NCBI RefSeq assembly: GCF_006442815.1
Contig: NZ_VFVL01000003.1
Span: forward strand, 175,001 to 239,000
Origin: Mesorhizobium sp. B2-4-3
Lineage (GTDB): Bacteria > Pseudomonadota > Alphaproteobacteria > Rhizobiales > Rhizobiaceae
Reading direction: 5' to 3'
Length of the DNA stretch: 64,000 nucleotides
Below the pieces are notes generated by a model, which did no database searches, was not told where the DNA came from, and saw nothing but the letters and a program-made list of their open reading frames with translations. A program made the translations under genes and the position numbers. This document shows positions 29,135 through 38,089 of the stretch, in pieces; positions within the stretch are counted from its first letter, which is position 1; every line of letters starts with the position of its first letter.

Positions 29135-31867
29135 ATGGTCAGTCTCGGCGGTCTCGCCCGTAAGGTTTTCGGTTCTTCCAACGACCGCCGCGTCAAGTCG
29201 ACCCGGCCAAGGGTCGAAGCCATCAACGCCATGGAAAACGAGATGCGGGCGCTTTCCGATGCCGAGCTTGCGGGGCGCACGGAAAAGTTCCGCCAAGATC
29301 TCGCCAACGGCGCCGCGCTCGACGATCTGCTGATTCCAGCCTTCGCCACGGTGCGCGAGGCGGCCCGCCGCGTGCTTGGCATGCGTCCCTTTGACGTGCA
29401 ATTGATCGGCGGCATGGTGCTGCACAATGGCGGCATCGCCGAGATGCGCACCGGCGAGGGCAAGACGCTGGTCGCCACTCTGCCGGTCTATCTCAACGCG
29501 CTCGCCGGCAAGGGCGTGCATGTCGTCACCGTCAACGACTATCTCGCCACCCGCGACTCCGAGTGGATGGGCCGCGTCTACAAGTTCCTCGGCCTCAACG
29601 TCGGCGTCATCGTCCACGGCCTCTCCGACGAGGAGCGCCGCGTCGCCTACGCCGCCGACGTCACCTATGCCACCAACAACGAGCTCGGTTTCGACTATCT
29701 GCGCGACAACATGAAGTATGAGCGCGCGCAGATGGTGCAGCGCGGCCATTCCTACGCCATCGTCGACGAGGTCGATTCCATCCTGGTCGACGAAGCGCGC
29801 ACGCCGCTGATCATTTCCGGTCCGCTCGAGGACCGCTCGGAGATGTACAACACCATCGACGCCTTCATGCTGAAGCTCGGCCCGGCCGACTACGAGGTCG
29901 ACGAGAAGCAGAAGACGACGATCTTCACCGAGGACGGCACCGAGAAGCTGGAAAACATGCTGCGCGACGCCGGCCTGTTGAAGGGCGAGTCGCTCTACGA
30001 CGTCGAGAACGTCGCCATCGTCCATCACGTCAACAACGCGCTGAAGGCGCATCTGCTGTTCCAGAAGGACCGCGACTACATCGTGCGCAACGGCGAGATC
30101 GTCATCATCGACGAGTTCACCGGCCGCATGATGCCGGGCCGCCGCTACTCCGAAGGCCTGCACCAGGCGCTCGAGGCCAAGGAGCATGTGCAGATCCAGC
30201 CGGAGAGCCAGACGCTGGCCTCCGTCACCTTCCAGAACTATTTCCGCCTCTACAAGAAGCTTGCCGGCATGACCGGCACGGCGCTGACCGAGGCCGAGGA
30301 ATTCGGCAACATCTACGGCCTCGAGGTCACCGAGATCCCGACCAACCTGCCGGTCATCCGCAAGGACGAGGACGACGAGGTCTACCGTACGGTCGAAGAG
30401 AAGTACAAGGCGATCGTCAGGGAAATCCGGGAGGCCAGCGCCAAAGGCCAGCCGACGCTGGTCGGCACCACCTCGATCGAGAAATCCGAGCAGCTGGCCG
30501 AACGCCTGCGCAAGGATGGCTTCAAGGACTTCGAAGTCCTGAACGCGCGTCACCACGAGCGCGAGGCGGCTATCGTCGCCCAGGCCGGCAAGCCCGGCGC
30601 CATCACCATCGCCACCAACATGGCCGGCCGCGGCACCGACATCAAGCTCGGCGGCAACGCCGAGATGCGCATCGCCGAGGAGCTGGGCGACATGCCCGAA
30701 GGCCCCGAGCGCGAGGCCCGGGAAAAGGAGATCCAGGAAGACGTCGAGCGTCTGAAGGAAAAGGCGCTGGCCGCTGGCGGCCTCTATGTTCTGGCCACCG
30801 AACGCCACGAATCGCGCCGCATCGACAACCAGTTGCGCGGCCGCTCCGGCCGCCAGGGCGATCCCGGCCGCTCGAAATTCTTCCTGTCGCTGCAGGACGA
30901 CCTGATGCGCATCTTCGGCTCCGAGCGCATGGACGGCATGTTGCAGAAGCTCGGCCTCAAGGAAGACGAGGCGATCATCCATCCGTGGATCAACAAGGCG
31001 CTGGAAAAGGCGCAAAAGAAGGTCGAGGCGCGCAACTTCGACATTCGCAAGAACCTGTTGAAGTATGACGACGTCTCGAACGACCAGCGCAAGGTGGTGT
31101 TCGAGCAGCGTATCGAGCTGATGGACGGCGAAGGCCTGTCGGAGACGATCGCCGAGATGCGCGAAGGCGTCATCGAGGAGATCGTCGCCAAGAACATCCC
31201 CGAAAACGCCTATGCCGAGCAGTGGAACGTCGCCGGCCTCAAGGAGGAAGTAGCGCAGTATCTCAATCTCGACCTGCCGATCGAGGAATGGGTCAAGGAA
31301 GAGGGCATCGCCGAAGACGACATCCGCGAGCGCATCACGGCCGCGGCCGACGGCGCCGCCAAGGAGCGCGCCGATCGCTTTGGCCCCGACGTGATGAACT
31401 ATGTCGAACGTTCGGTGGTGCTGCAGACGCTCGACCATCTGTGGCGCGAGCACATCGTCAATCTCGACCACCTGCGTTCGGTCGTCGGCTTCCGCGGTTA
31501 CGCCCAGCGCGACCCGCTGCAGGAATACAAGGGCGAGGCCTTCGAGCTGTTCCAGGGTATGCTCGGCAACCTGCGCCAGGCCGTCACCGCGCAGCTGATG
31601 CGCGTCGAGCTGGTGCGCCAGGCGGCGGATGCGCCGCCGCCCGAAGCCCCCGACATGTTCGGCAGCCATATCGACGGCTCCACCGGCGAGGATGATTTCC
31701 AGGGCGGCGAGACCGCGCTTCTGATGCGTCAGGACACCAATGCCGTCGTCGCGCTGGAAAACCGCGACCCGAAGAATCCCGCGAGCTGGGGCAAGGTCGG
31801 CCGCAACGAGCTCTGCCCCTGCGGCTCCGGCAAGAAGTACAAGCACTGCCACGGCACGTTCGCCTGA
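29135..31867 (+). CDS. secA: Protein translocase ATPase SecA
   Basis: A 910-residue motor that drives unfolded preproteins through SecYEG. Visible elements are [11 protein letters not shown] (Walker A), the [19 protein letters not shown] region (DEAD motif), [15 protein letters not shown] in the second nucleotide-binding fold, and the C-terminal zinc and SecB-binding tail [14 protein letters not shown]. Start ATG 29135 has AAAGGACC nine bases upstream; the frame extends further to 29018 without support. Confidence 0.99.
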   Translation: MVSLGGLARKVFGSSNDRRVKSTRPRVEAINAMENEMRALSDAELAGRTEKFRQDLANGAALDDLLIPAFATVREAARRVLGMRPFDVQLIGGMVLHNGGIAEMRTGEGKTLVATLPVYLNALAGKGVHVVTVNDYLATRDSEWMGRVYKFLGLNVGVIVHGLSDEERRVAYAADVTYATNNELGFDYLRDNMKYERAQMVQRGHSYAIVDEVDSILVDEARTPLIISGPLEDRSEMYNTIDAFMLKLGPADYEVDEKQKTTIFTEDGTEKLENMLRDAGLLKGESLYDVENVAIVHHVNNALKAHLLFQKDRDYIVRNGEIVIIDEFTGRMMPGRRYSEGLHQALEAKEHVQIQPESQTLASVTFQNYFRLYKKLAGMTGTALTEAEEFGNIYGLEVTEIPTNLPVIRKDEDDEVYRTVEEKYKAIVREIREASAKGQPTLVGTTSIEKSEQLAERLRKDGFKDFEVLNARHHEREAAIVAQAGKPGAITIATNMAGRGTDIKLGGNAEMRIAEELGDMPEGPEREAREKEIQEDVERLKEKALAAGGLYVLATERHESRRIDNQLRGRSGRQGDPGRSKFFLSLQDDLMRIFGSERMDGMLQKLGLKEDEAIIHPWINKALEKAQKKVEARNFDIRKNLLKYDDVSNDQRKVVFEQRIELMDGEGLSETIAEMREGVIEEIVAKNIPENAYAEQWNVAGLKEEVAQYLNLDLPIEEWVKEEGIAEDDIRERITAAADGAAKERADRFGPDVMNYVERSVVLQTLDHLWREHIVNLDHLRSVVGFRGYAQRDPLQEYKGEAFELFQGMLGNLRQAVTAQLMRVELVRQAADAPPPEAPDMFGSHIDGSTGEDDFQGGETALLMRQDTNAVVALENRDPKNPASWGKVGRNELCPCGSGKKYKHCHGTFA

Positions 31868-31876
31868 CCCTCTTTT

Positions 31877-31903
31877 CCTTCTCCCCGTTCAACGGGGAGA
31901 AGG
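31877..31903. repeat. CTTCTCCCC-type hairpin repeat
   Basis: A 27-base hairpin with 13-bp arms around one central base, 10 nt after the secA stop. The arm sequence recurs at both ends of the element at 36455-36601. Confidence 0.8.
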
Positions 31904-32074
31904 TGGCCCGCAGGGTCGGATGAGGGGCAGCGCCGGCGTTCGGCGATCCCGGTGGAGCGCCCGAGTTGGGCCTCCCTAGCAACTAGTCGCCCCAGCACAA
32001 GGATTTTGGCCGGTCGGCTCTGTTTGCGTTGGCAGGCGGCATGCCTTGGAGATTGGCCGAAACGCCCACCCCAT

Positions 32075-32256
32075 CGTCATTCCAGGGCGGAGCAGGAGCG
32101 AAGCTTCGTCGCGAAGACCCTGGAATCCATGCCGTTACCTTCGCCAAGGCGCGCAACGGAGCAGAATTCTGCACCGCAGCAATGCTTCGAAGTCACGGAA
32201 TGGATTCTATGGTCTGCGCCGCGTCGCTTCGCTCCTTGCTCCGACATAGAATGACG
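32075..32256. repeat. 182-bp intergenic element with imperfect inverted ends
   Basis: The left end CGTCATTCCAGGGCGGAGCA, followed by GGAGCGAAGC, pairs with the right end GCTTCGCTCC, TTGCTCCGACATAGAATGACG. The interior has no open gene. The structure is like a non-autonomous mobile or intergenic mosaic element. Confidence 0.65.
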
Positions 32257-32374
32257 ACGTCGGGGGCGGCTTCGACCAATCCCCGGCATTTGCGCTGATT
32301 TCACGGAAAGGAACGGAAAATCTTGCGCCGAGACAAACGGCAACTTTTCAATTCCTTGTGTTGGGGAAACTTAG

Positions 32375-34960
32375 TCACACCAGCCCCGAACTCCGCGCCG
32401 CGGCCGCCGCCTCGCCGCGCGAGATGACTTCCAGCTTCTCCAGCACCGCCGAGACGTGGTGATCGACCGTCTTGGGCGAAATGGTCAGATGCGCGGCGAT
32501 CTTCTTGTTGGAAAAGCCTCGCTCGAGAAGTTCCAAGACTTCCATCTGGCGCTGCGTGAGGCCTGCCTGGTTGGCGCGCGTCGCCTGTCGCGGCCCTCTC
32601 GCGATGTGGCTGACGCCGCTTTCCCGCATAAGACTGCGCGCGTGCTGCGCGACCGCCCTCGCGCCAAGGTGCTCGAAAATGGCGAGCGCCTCGCGCTGCG
32701 CCGCTTCGTCGCCAAGCAGCAAGGCCATTGCCTGTTCGAAAGGCGCCCCCATTTCGGCCCATAGCGCTGCGGCGGCGCGCCAATCGCCGGTCAGTTGCAG
32801 GCGGTGCGGCTTCGCCATGCCGTCCGTATCGCCGGGTTCGGATCCGGGCGACAACAGCTCCCGCCAAGTGGCAAGTTCGCCGAACACGGCCGGCGTCGGC
32901 GCGAGATTCTCGGCAACCGCGATCAGACGCAGGGCTTCCTGCCTGTCGGCCTGCCCGAGCCAGGCCAATTCGGCCAGCACCTGGGCAAACGCCACCAGGC
33001 GCTGCAGCTCCATGCCCTTGTCCAGGAACCGCCTCATCTCTTCGACGATCGGCTCGGCCGACGGGTCGCCGCGACGGATGCGCAGCCTTGCCAGAGCCAC
33101 CAGCGACGGATAGCGCACGAGCGGCGTCGTTGCGTCGTCGTCGACAACCTCATGCGCCATTGTCGCGGCATCGTCCCAAAAGCCGCGCCGAAGCAAAAGC
33201 TGCGCCTGCACGCCGCGCATGTAGTCGCGCCATGTCGCGAGATCGTTCTCGACGCAATAGCCGATGCCGCGATCCAGGAACGACGCCGCCTCCTTGAAAT
33301 TGAGGCTATTCATCTCGACGCAGGCGCAGTTCGTGAAGGCGCGCGCCGCATGCTCCTGGAAGTTGCCCGACAGCGCAATCCCAAGGCTGCGGGCGAGATC
33401 GCGCCGCCCTTTGGCAAAATCCAGCCATTGTCCGGCGGCGCCGACATTGTTCAGCGCATGACAGAGAATGTCCGCCCGGTTGAGCCGCTCCGCCAGTTCG
33501 GCCGCCTTGGCGCCGAGCGAAAGCGTGTCCTCGAGCCGCTCGGCCAGCATCGCCAGTTGCGAGAGGTTGGAGTAGGCCATCGCCAGCTCGGCACTGTCGG
33601 GCGAGGTCTCCAGAAGTTCCACGGCCTGCTCCCCAAAACGGTCCGCCGCCTCGCGATCTCCGAGCAGATAGGCAAAGCGCGACAGGCACCTGAGGCTGTC
33701 GCCTTCCTTGAGCCGATCGCCCAGCGTCTGGCGCAGCTGGCGCGCCCAGCCCTGCGCTTCCATCGCCGCATCGACGCGGCCGATCAGGTGGCACTCGAAG
33801 GCATGGCCTTCATAAAGTTCCGCCCGCTTCTCGATCGGCAGGATATCCGCGTAGCGCAGGGCGACCTCGTAGTAACCCGCCGCATCGCGATGCGCGCCGA
33901 CGCGGGAAGCCTCGCGTGCGGCGACCGGCGCGAGCTCGCACACCACGTCCACGCTTTGCGCCTCCACGGCATGATGCACCAGCCTTGCGGTGGCGACCTG
34001 CGGATTTTCCCGTAACGCCGCCAGCGCGCGCTCATTGTACTCCCGTCGTTTGCTGGGCGTCAGCGCCATCTCGATCGCCGTGCGGGCGATCTCGTGGCGG
34101 AAGGCATAGCCGTCGCCGAAATCCTCGAGCAGGCCGTTGGCGACGCATTCGGCAAGCTGGCCTGCGGCGGCGATTCCGCAAAGGCCGCTGAGCGCCCAGG
34201 CGTCGGCGCGGCGCGGGAACACCGAGACCGCGTCGAGCATCGAGCGGGAGCCGGGCGACAATCTTTCGGCGCGCGCCAGCACGGCATCGCGGACGCTCGC
34301 CGGCAACGCGCCATCGACCACCGCGGCGAGCAGCTCGGTGACGAAGAAGGCGTTGCCCGCCGTTGCGCGGTAGATCGCGTCGCCGTCGCGCTCGGCCGCC
34401 GCGGCGAGCGAGAGCACCGCGCTTTCGCTAAGCAGGGGCACTTCTATGCGTTGGATATTGCCGGCCGGTATCTCGCCGAGCGCCCGGCGCACGCGCATCT
34501 GTCCTTCGCTGCGGTCGGTGCGCGCCGTGATCAGAAGCAGGATGTGCGTGTTTGCAATGCGCCGGCCGAGGAAACGCACGAAATCGAGCGTCGCGTCATC
34601 GGCCCAGTGCAGATCCTCGATGACGAGCAGGCATGGACCTTTCGCCTCGAAGACGTCGAGCGCCTCGGAAAACAATGGCAGCCGCTGCACCTGGCGGTCG
34701 TCGATCGCTCGCGGCGGCTCCCACTGCGCCTCGCGGGCCAGATCGTAAAGCGGCCCCAGGGGATCGGGAATGGAGAGGTCCTCGCAGGCGCTACGAAGCA
34801 CGGTCAGACCCTTGCCCAAGCGGCTTGCGAATGCCTCGGCCAGCGCCGTCTTGCCGGCGCCGGCCTCCCCCGACAGGACCACAACGCGGCCGCGGCCGCC
34901 TGTTGCGTCCGCCAGCAAGGCGTCCATTTGCTGCAGCTGCGTCTGCCGTTCCAGAAGCAT
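32375..34960 (-). CDS. LuxR-family regulator with AAA+ ATPase domain (LAL-like)
   Basis: An 861-residue regulator. The N-terminal ATPase domain has Walker A GEAGAGKTA (about residue 31) and Walker B LLVIEDLHWADDATL. A long TPR-like helical middle runs at about 380-770, and a C-terminal LuxR helix-turn-helix starts at LTQRQMEVLELLERGFSNKKIAAHLTISPKTVDHHV. Such STAND-like proteins sense a ligand or partner and activate nearby genes. I chose ATG 34960 (MLLERQ); the long upstream frame to 35590 runs antisense through the DUF4242 gene. It is divergent from that gene, its likely target. Confidence 0.88.
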   Translation of the reverse strand: MLLERQTQLQQMDALLADATGGRGRVVVLSGEAGAGKTALAEAFASRLGKGLTVLRSACEDLSIPDPLGPLYDLAREAQWEPPRAIDDRQVQRLPLFSEALDVFEAKGPCLLVIEDLHWADDATLDFVRFLGRRIANTHILLLITARTDRSEGQMRVRRALGEIPAGNIQRIEVPLLSESAVLSLAAAAERDGDAIYRATAGNAFFVTELLAAVVDGALPASVRDAVLARAERLSPGSRSMLDAVSVFPRRADAWALSGLCGIAAAGQLAECVANGLLEDFGDGYAFRHEIARTAIEMALTPSKRREYNERALAALRENPQVATARLVHHAVEAQSVDVVCELAPVAAREASRVGAHRDAAGYYEVALRYADILPIEKRAELYEGHAFECHLIGRVDAAMEAQGWARQLRQTLGDRLKEGDSLRCLSRFAYLLGDREAADRFGEQAVELLETSPDSAELAMAYSNLSQLAMLAERLEDTLSLGAKAAELAERLNRADILCHALNNVGAAGQWLDFAKGRRDLARSLGIALSGNFQEHAARAFTNCACVEMNSLNFKEAASFLDRGIGYCVENDLATWRDYMRGVQAQLLLRRGFWDDAATMAHEVVDDDATTPLVRYPSLVALARLRIRRGDPSAEPIVEEMRRFLDKGMELQRLVAFAQVLAELAWLGQADRQEALRLIAVAENLAPTPAVFGELATWRELLSPGSEPGDTDGMAKPHRLQLTGDWRAAAALWAEMGAPFEQAMALLLGDEAAQREALAIFEHLGARAVAQHARSLMRESGVSHIARGPRQATRANQAGLTQRQMEVLELLERGFSNKKIAAHLTISPKTVDHHVSAVLEKLEVISRGEAAAAARSSGLV

Positions 34961-35042
34961 TGTCACTTTCTCGCAAATCAGAATTTCCATCGTGGCGGGT
35001 CGCCGCCGCGATAGCCTGGGAAACGGGCGCGACAATGTGACT

Positions 35043-35146
35043 TTCCACACATTGAGGTGCCATCTTCCACATAAAACGTCGCAAAGATAGGGATTCGTCC
35101 CGGCCAATATGGGGAATGGCTCCGATGCGCACCTTCCGCGAAGGTG
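35043..35146. promoter_or_regulatory. Direct and inverted repeats in the LuxR/DUF4242 divergent promoter region
   Basis: TTCCACA occurs at 35043-35049 and 35065-35071, 22 bp apart (two helical turns, same face). A perfect 7-bp inverted repeat CACCTTC/GAAGGTG lies at 35130-35146. Either could bind the LuxR protein; this is inference. Confidence 0.35.
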
Positions 35147-35203
35147 ATTTCTGCTGGGTCGCGCTTGAACCGAGCGCAATTCACCGATGAAAGGAAACCA
35201 ATC

Positions 35204-35476
35204 GTGCCTCGTTACCTGATTGAACGTACCTTCCCCGATGGGCTTCACGTGCCGATGAACGACGCCGGCGCGACTGCGATGGGGGGCGTCATCGCCCGCA
35301 ACGCCGAGAAAGGCGTCACCTGGGTGCAATCCTTCGTCTCGCCGGACAAGTCGAAGAGCTTCTGCATTTACGATGCGCCCTCGCCGGAGGCGATCCGCAG
35401 CACCGCGCAGAAGAATTCGCTTCCCGTCGACAAGATCACGGAGGTCCGGGTCCTCGACCCCTACTTTTATCGCTGA
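35204..35476 (+). CDS. DUF4242 domain-containing protein (SCO4226-like, nickel-binding fold)
   Basis: A 90-residue single-domain protein: PRYLIERTFPDGLHVPM, WVQSFVSPDKSKSFCIYDAPSPEAIRSTAQKNSLPVDKITEVRVLDP. This is the DUF4242 ferredoxin-like fold; the Streptomyces relative SCO4226 binds nickel. The start is GTG 35204 after AAAGGAAACCAATC. It is divergent from a large LuxR/AAA regulator, a pairing suggesting that the regulator controls it. The metal and role here are unknown. Confidence 0.85.
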   Translation: MPRYLIERTFPDGLHVPMNDAGATAMGGVIARNAEKGVTWVQSFVSPDKSKSFCIYDAPSPEAIRSTAQKNSLPVDKITEVRVLDPYFYR

Positions 35477-35528
35477 TCGGGCAGACCATGTTGGGCAGAC
35501 CATACCCGTCGCCGGCGGACCTGACGCC

Positions 35529-35738
35529 GTGCCAGGGGACGAGACTGTATCCGCCGCGGCGGATATCGTCCCGTCACGGCGCGGCTTCATGCGACGGGCT
35601 GTGTCGGCGTTGCTTTCGCTCCTGCGAAACCGGCGCCGTCGTCTGCCGCCGCAGGACGATTACCTGAAACGCGATATCGGCCTGCACGAGCGGGAAAACC
35701 CGCGCGAATACTGGGAATATTGGTGGCATCACAGCTGA
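35529..35738 (+). CDS. DUF1127-like small basic protein
   Basis: A 69-residue (or 49 from ATG 35589) protein ending RNRRRRLPPQDDYLKRDIGLHERENPREYWEYWWHHS. The arginine-rich helix followed by D-LKRDIGL matches DUF1127 proteins, small alphaproteobacterial proteins some of which bind RNA or affect phosphate, carbon and stress responses. The C-terminal tail is unusually rich in Trp and Tyr. GTG 35529 has weak support and the start is uncertain. It is 52 nt after the DUF4242 gene, possibly the same transcript. Confidence 0.6.
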   Translation: MPGDETVSAAADIVPSRRGFMRRAVSALLSLLRNRRRRLPPQDDYLKRDIGLHERENPREYWEYWWHHS

Positions 35739-35749
35739 TCCCGCGCCGG

Positions 35750-35834
35750 GCAATTCCAGCAAAACTGCGCAGCGGTTTTCCGTTCGGAATTGCCCAAAAC
35801 AACGACTTGGAGCGGTTCGTTCGGTGAACCGCTC
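35750..35834. repeat. Palindromic repeats (GCAATTCC family plus GAGCGGTTC hairpin)
   Basis: GCAATTCC...GGAATTGC arms at 35750-35793 and a GAGCGGTTC/GAACCGCTC hairpin at 35810-35834. The first is related to 27766 and 48143. Confidence 0.75.
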
Positions 35835-35939
35835 TGGTCGGGATCGGCGACCATCCTTTTTACCGACTGGCGCCGCCGGCGTTCGGAGTTGGCCTTACCG
35901 CCGACTGCCGCCGCCTGCGCGCCTCAATTGGAGAGACAA

Positions 35940-36446
35940 ATGAACATTCAGACCTTAATCAAATGCGTTATCGGCGCTTCTGCTTCGATCATCATGCTGA
36001 TGGCGGGCGCTGCCACGGCCGAAACCGTCAATCCGCTCGCCGAAAAGGTGCGGGCGCTCGACAGCCGCTTCGAGGACGTCGCGGTGGCCAAGGCCGAAGG
36101 CTACGCGCCGATCCCCTGCGCCAGCGGCCTCACCGGCGGCGCGATGGGCATCCACTACGTCAACGCCGCCTATCTGAAGGACGACGCCGTCGACGTCGGC
36201 AAGCCGGAAGCCGTGATGTACGAGCCGATGGCCGACGGCAAGCTGAAGCTGATCGCCGTCGAATACATCACCGCGAAGGGCCCGGCCTCGCTCGAAGGCC
36301 ATCTGTTCAACTTCAACACCGCGCCCAACCGCTACGGCCTCGGCCCGTTCTACGAGCTGCATGTCTGGGCCTGGAAGCAGAACCCCACCGGCGCCTTCGC
36401 CGACATGAACCCGAACGTATCCTGCGACGCGATGCAGGGGATGTAG
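35940..36446 (+). CDS. Exported protein of unknown function
   Basis: A 168-residue protein with a clear signal peptide (MNIQTLIKCVIGASASIIMLMAG, cut near ATA-ET at about 27). The mature part begins VNPLAEKVRALDSRFEDVAVAKAEGYAPI and contains HYVNAAYLKDD, an EAVMYEP segment, and GPFYELHVWAWKQNPTGAFADMNPNVSC. Two Cys residues could form a disulfide. I do not recognise a functional family. GGAGAGACAA precedes the start. It stands alone between repeats. Confidence 0.75.
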   Translation: MNIQTLIKCVIGASASIIMLMAGAATAETVNPLAEKVRALDSRFEDVAVAKAEGYAPIPCASGLTGGAMGIHYVNAAYLKDDAVDVGKPEAVMYEPMADGKLKLIAVEYITAKGPASLEGHLFNFNTAPNRYGLGPFYELHVWAWKQNPTGAFADMNPNVSCDAMQGM

Positions 36447-36454
36447 GAATGCCT

Positions 36455-36601
36455 CTTCCTTCTCCCCTTGCGGGAGAAGGTGGATCGGCGCGCAGCGCCG
36501 AGACGGATGAGGGGTGTTCCAGGGAACGCCGACGCCTCACTCCGCTGGAACACCCATCCGTCGCCTTCGGCAACACCTTCTCCCACAAGGGGAGAAGGAA
36601 A
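36455..36601. repeat. 147-bp intergenic element with CTTCTCCCC inverted ends
   Basis: The left end CCTTCTCCCCTTGCGGGAGAAGGTG mirrors the right end CACCTTCTCCCACAAGGGGAGAAGG. In between are GGATGAGGGGTGTTCCAG and CTGGAACACCCATCC, also inverted. The whole element can fold into one long hairpin. It fills the gap between the exported protein and the flippase. Confidence 0.8.
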
Positions 36602-36685
36602 AGCCCGCTCCCCACCCACCCTTTCTTAAGGTGTTTCGGATAGACCGAAACCTTGGAAAGAGGCGGAAAACGGAGAGTATTCGGG

Positions 36686-38089
36686 GTGCGCTTTTCCGCG
36701 GCGACGACTGCAGGGCGGTTCTTGCCGCAGCGCTGGGCGCTGCGCATGCGGCCGCTGCTTGGCCGCATCGATGCCGTTCTGTTCACCGCCGACGAACGCG
36801 GCGAAGCCGGGCGCATGTCGCTGATCGCCTTTTCCATCCGCATCGTCAGCGCCTTGATCGCCTTCGTCAGCCAGGTGCTGATGGCACGCTGGATGGGCTC
36901 GTTCGAATACGGCATCTCGGTGCTGGTCTGGGTGACGATGGTCATCGTCGGCAACCTCGCCTGCCTCGGCTTCCACACCTCGGTCATCCGCTTCATCCCC
37001 GAATATCGCGAGCGCGGCATGCTGGCCGAGTTGCGCGGCATCGTCCAGGCGAGCCGCCTGTTCGTGCTCGTCGCCTCGACGCTGATCGCGAGCCTCGGCG
37101 CCCTTGGCGTGTGGCTCGCCTCGGACTGGATCGAAAACTACTACGTCATCCCCTTCATCCTCGGCGTCATCTGCCTGCCGATGATCGCGCTCGGCGATCT
37201 CCTGCAGGGGTTGGCGCGGGCGAATTCCTGGGCGCTGCTGGCGCTCTCGCCCACCTATCTGGTGCGCCCGGTGCTGATCCTGGCGTTCATGGCGCTGATG
37301 CTTGGCCTGCATTATGTGCCCGACGCCAAGACCGCGATCTTCGCCTCGATCGCCGCCACCTATGTCACCACGCTCGGCCAGTTGATGGCCGTCACCTCGC
37401 GCATGGAGAAAAAGATACCGGCCGGGCCGATGACGGTGCATTTCGGCCAGTGGATCCTCGTTTCGCTGCCGATCTTCCTGGTCGAGGGCTTCTTCTTCCT
37501 GCTTACCAATGCCGACGTGCTGATGGTCGGCGCCTATCTCGATCCCAATGACGTCGCCGTCTATTTCGCCACGGTGAAGACGCTGGCGCTGGTGCATTTC
37601 GTCTATTTCGCGGTCAAGGCCGGCGTCGCGCAGCGCTACGCCCAGTTCACCCATGGCGAGCCGCATCGGCTTGCCGCCTTCGCCCGTGAGACCGTCTCCT
37701 GGACCTTCTGGCCCTCGCTGCTGATGGCGCTCATGGTGCTGGCGCTGGGCGAGCCGATGCTGGTGCTGTTCGGTCCCGAATTCACCGCCGGCTATCCGCT
37801 GCTCTTCCTGCTGGTGCTGGGCGTCGTGGCGCGCGCCGCTGTCGGCCCTTGCGAAAGCCTGCTCACCATGAGCGGCAACCAGAACATCTGCGCCGCCGTC
37901 TATGCCATGACGCTTGCGCTCAACATCGGCCTCAACGTGATCCTCATTCCGCTGTTCGGCCTCTGGGGCGCGGCAATCGCCACCAGCCTCGCCATGGTCT
38001 TCGAGGCCAGCGCGCTCTCCTTCACCGTCTGGCGCAAGCTCGGCATCGTGATGGCGATCTTCGTGCCCGCAAACAAGGAAGTCGCCTGA
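36686..38089 (+). CDS. Polysaccharide/oligosaccharide flippase family protein (MATE/MOP superfamily)
   Basis: A 467-residue integral membrane protein with about 12-14 helices, resembling Wzx/RfbX-type flippases that move lipid-linked sugars across the inner membrane. The first helix SLIAFSIRIVSALIAFVSQVLMARWMGSFEYGISV carries the family-typical R-G-x-E/YG context. A GTG at 36686 follows GGAGAGTATTCGGG and is preferred; ATG 36746 is the alternative. Its stop overlaps the start of the acetyltransferase gene (TGATG), so the two act together, probably in a surface-glycan or glycolipid pathway. Confidence 0.85.
   Translation: MRFSAATTAGRFLPQRWALRMRPLLGRIDAVLFTADERGEAGRMSLIAFSIRIVSALIAFVSQVLMARWMGSFEYGISVLVWVTMVIVGNLACLGFHTSVIRFIPEYRERGMLAELRGIVQASRLFVLVASTLIASLGALGVWLASDWIENYYVIPFILGVICLPMIALGDLLQGLARANSWALLALSPTYLVRPVLILAFMALMLGLHYVPDAKTAIFASIAATYVTTLGQLMAVTSRMEKKIPAGPMTVHFGQWILVSLPIFLVEGFFFLLTNADVLMVGAYLDPNDVAVYFATVKTLALVHFVYFAVKAGVAQRYAQFTHGEPHRLAAFARETVSWTFWPSLLMALMVLALGEPMLVLFGPEFTAGYPLLFLLVLGVVARAAVGPCESLLTMSGNQNICAAVYAMTLALNIGLNVILIPLFGLWGAAIATSLAMVFEASALSFTVWRKLGIVMAIFVPANKEVA

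Larger units (their letters stand above)
31868..32374. other. 507-bp intergenic region with two repeat structures after secA
   Basis: No credible gene. It contains a 13-bp inverted repeat CCTTCTCCCCGTT/AACGGGGAGAAGG at 31877-31903, likely acting as the secA terminator and related to the arms at 36455-36601. Further on is a 180-bp element with inverted ends at 32075-32256. The rest is unremarkable spacer before the LuxR gene stop. Confidence 0.7.

Noticed and set aside
29108..31852. 914-codon frame antisense to secA
   Set aside because: Composition is the mirror of secA codons, with no recognisable domain. Long antisense frames are common in high-GC DNA.
34961..35590. Long N-terminal extension of the LuxR regulator
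   Set aside because: It runs antisense through the DUF4242 and DUF1127 genes, lacks a ribosome-binding site and matches nothing. The family N-terminus begins at MLLERQ.
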